Source of the DNA: Alphaproteobacteria bacterium
Lineage (GTDB): Bacteria; Pseudomonadota; Alphaproteobacteria; Sphingomonadales; Emcibacteraceae
Direction: 5' to 3'
DNA length: 5,975 nucleotides
Assembly (NCBI GenBank): GCA_002401545.1
Contig: NVTJ01000168.1
Span: forward strand, 1 to 5,975
Made by a program: the position numbers and the translations under genes. Each line of letters starts with the position of its first letter. Within the stretch, counting starts at the first letter, position 1. The notes under the pieces are model-generated. The model was not told the DNA's origin, searched no databases, and saw nothing but the letters and a program-made list of their open reading frames with translations. Positions 5,899 to 5,975 of the stretch are shown here, one piece after another.

Positions 5899-5964
5899 AG
5901 ACCGCATCAGGTCTGAGGCAAGGCCCATTATTAGATTATGGGGCCACCCGAGCTTATGCGAGGA
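5899..5964. repeat. Intergenic repeat-like element, copy B, with small stem-loops
   Basis: This second copy of the element lies in the 114-bp non-coding tail. GAGGCAAGG (5915-5923) and a 24-bp core (5941-5964) correspond to 991-1000 and 999-1022 of copy A. The core is identical at 20 of 24 positions; differences are at core positions 6, 13, 15 and 18. Copy B has extra bases between the two blocks, so its CCC run and 5927-5940 have no counterpart in copy A. Two short stems can form: AGACC (5899-5903) with GGTCT (5910-5914) around a 6-nt loop, and GGCCC (5922-5926) with GGGCC (5941-5945). There is no T-run after either stem, so I do not call an intrinsic terminator. Confidence 0.55.
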
Positions 5965-5970
5965 GGGGGA
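5960..5970 (+). promoter_or_regulatory. Strong Shine-Dalgarno-like run at the right edge
   Basis: A purine run containing AGGAGGGGG (5961-5969) ends 6 bases before the window ends. It follows directly from the repeat core, whose last bases CGAGGA it includes. It would suit a + strand start at GTG 5971 or, with better spacing, an ATG just outside the window. In many Alphaproteobacteria infA follows the phosphatase-like gene, but no coding sequence is visible here to support that. Confidence 0.4.
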
Positions 5971-5975
5971 GTGTC

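Noticed and set aside
1..5975. A novel defence, mobile or secondary-metabolite system
   Set aside because: All long frames belong to housekeeping or conserved alphaproteobacterial families; no transposase, integrase, nuclease, toxin-antitoxin or CRISPR-like spacing pattern is visible.

Overview
The window is a compact stretch of alphaproteobacterial housekeeping chromosome. Nearly all genes lie on the + strand and are tightly packed, and base composition looks even and moderate (roughly half G+C by eye). The organism call rests on the particular alphaproteobacterial form of dCTP deaminase and on the order murA - DUF2948 - hisG - hisD - UPF0262 - low-molecular-weight (LMW) phosphatase-like gene. 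From memory, this order usually leads on to infA in many Alphaproteobacteria. The order or family cannot be fixed from the sequence.

Left edge (1-416): the 5' part of a tRNA gene is read leftwards off the window. Next comes a divergent intergenic region with an 11-bp tandem repeat, then an overlooked 44-codon basic ORF (197-331), then the dcd leader, which holds a perfect DnaA-box 9-mer. Centre (417-2854): dcd (dCTP deaminase, dUMP/dTTP supply), a 91-bp gap filled by a repeat-like element, murA (first committed step of peptidoglycan synthesis), and a DUF2948 gene that needs a TTG start. Right part (2914-5861): hisG and hisD (first and last steps of histidine biosynthesis, overlapping by 4 bp), a UPF0262 gene, and a LMW phosphatase / arsenate-reductase-like gene, spaced 9 and 3 bp apart and so probably one transcript. 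The last 114 bp are non-coding. They contain a second copy of the repeat found before murA and a strong Shine-Dalgarno-like run just inside the right edge, suggesting that another + strand gene starts at or beyond it.

The biosynthetic enzymes (Dcd, MurA, HisD) keep all the catalytic residues I could check. HisG is the short form that needs a HisZ partner, which is not in this window. The uncharacterised genes (small ORF, DUF2948, UPF0262, the phosphatase-like protein) are conserved neighbours of these enzymes rather than an evident new system. I see no mobile element, CRISPR array, toxin-antitoxin pair or defence gene. The points most worth following are the paired intergenic repeat, the small ORF, the TTG start and the DnaA box before dcd.
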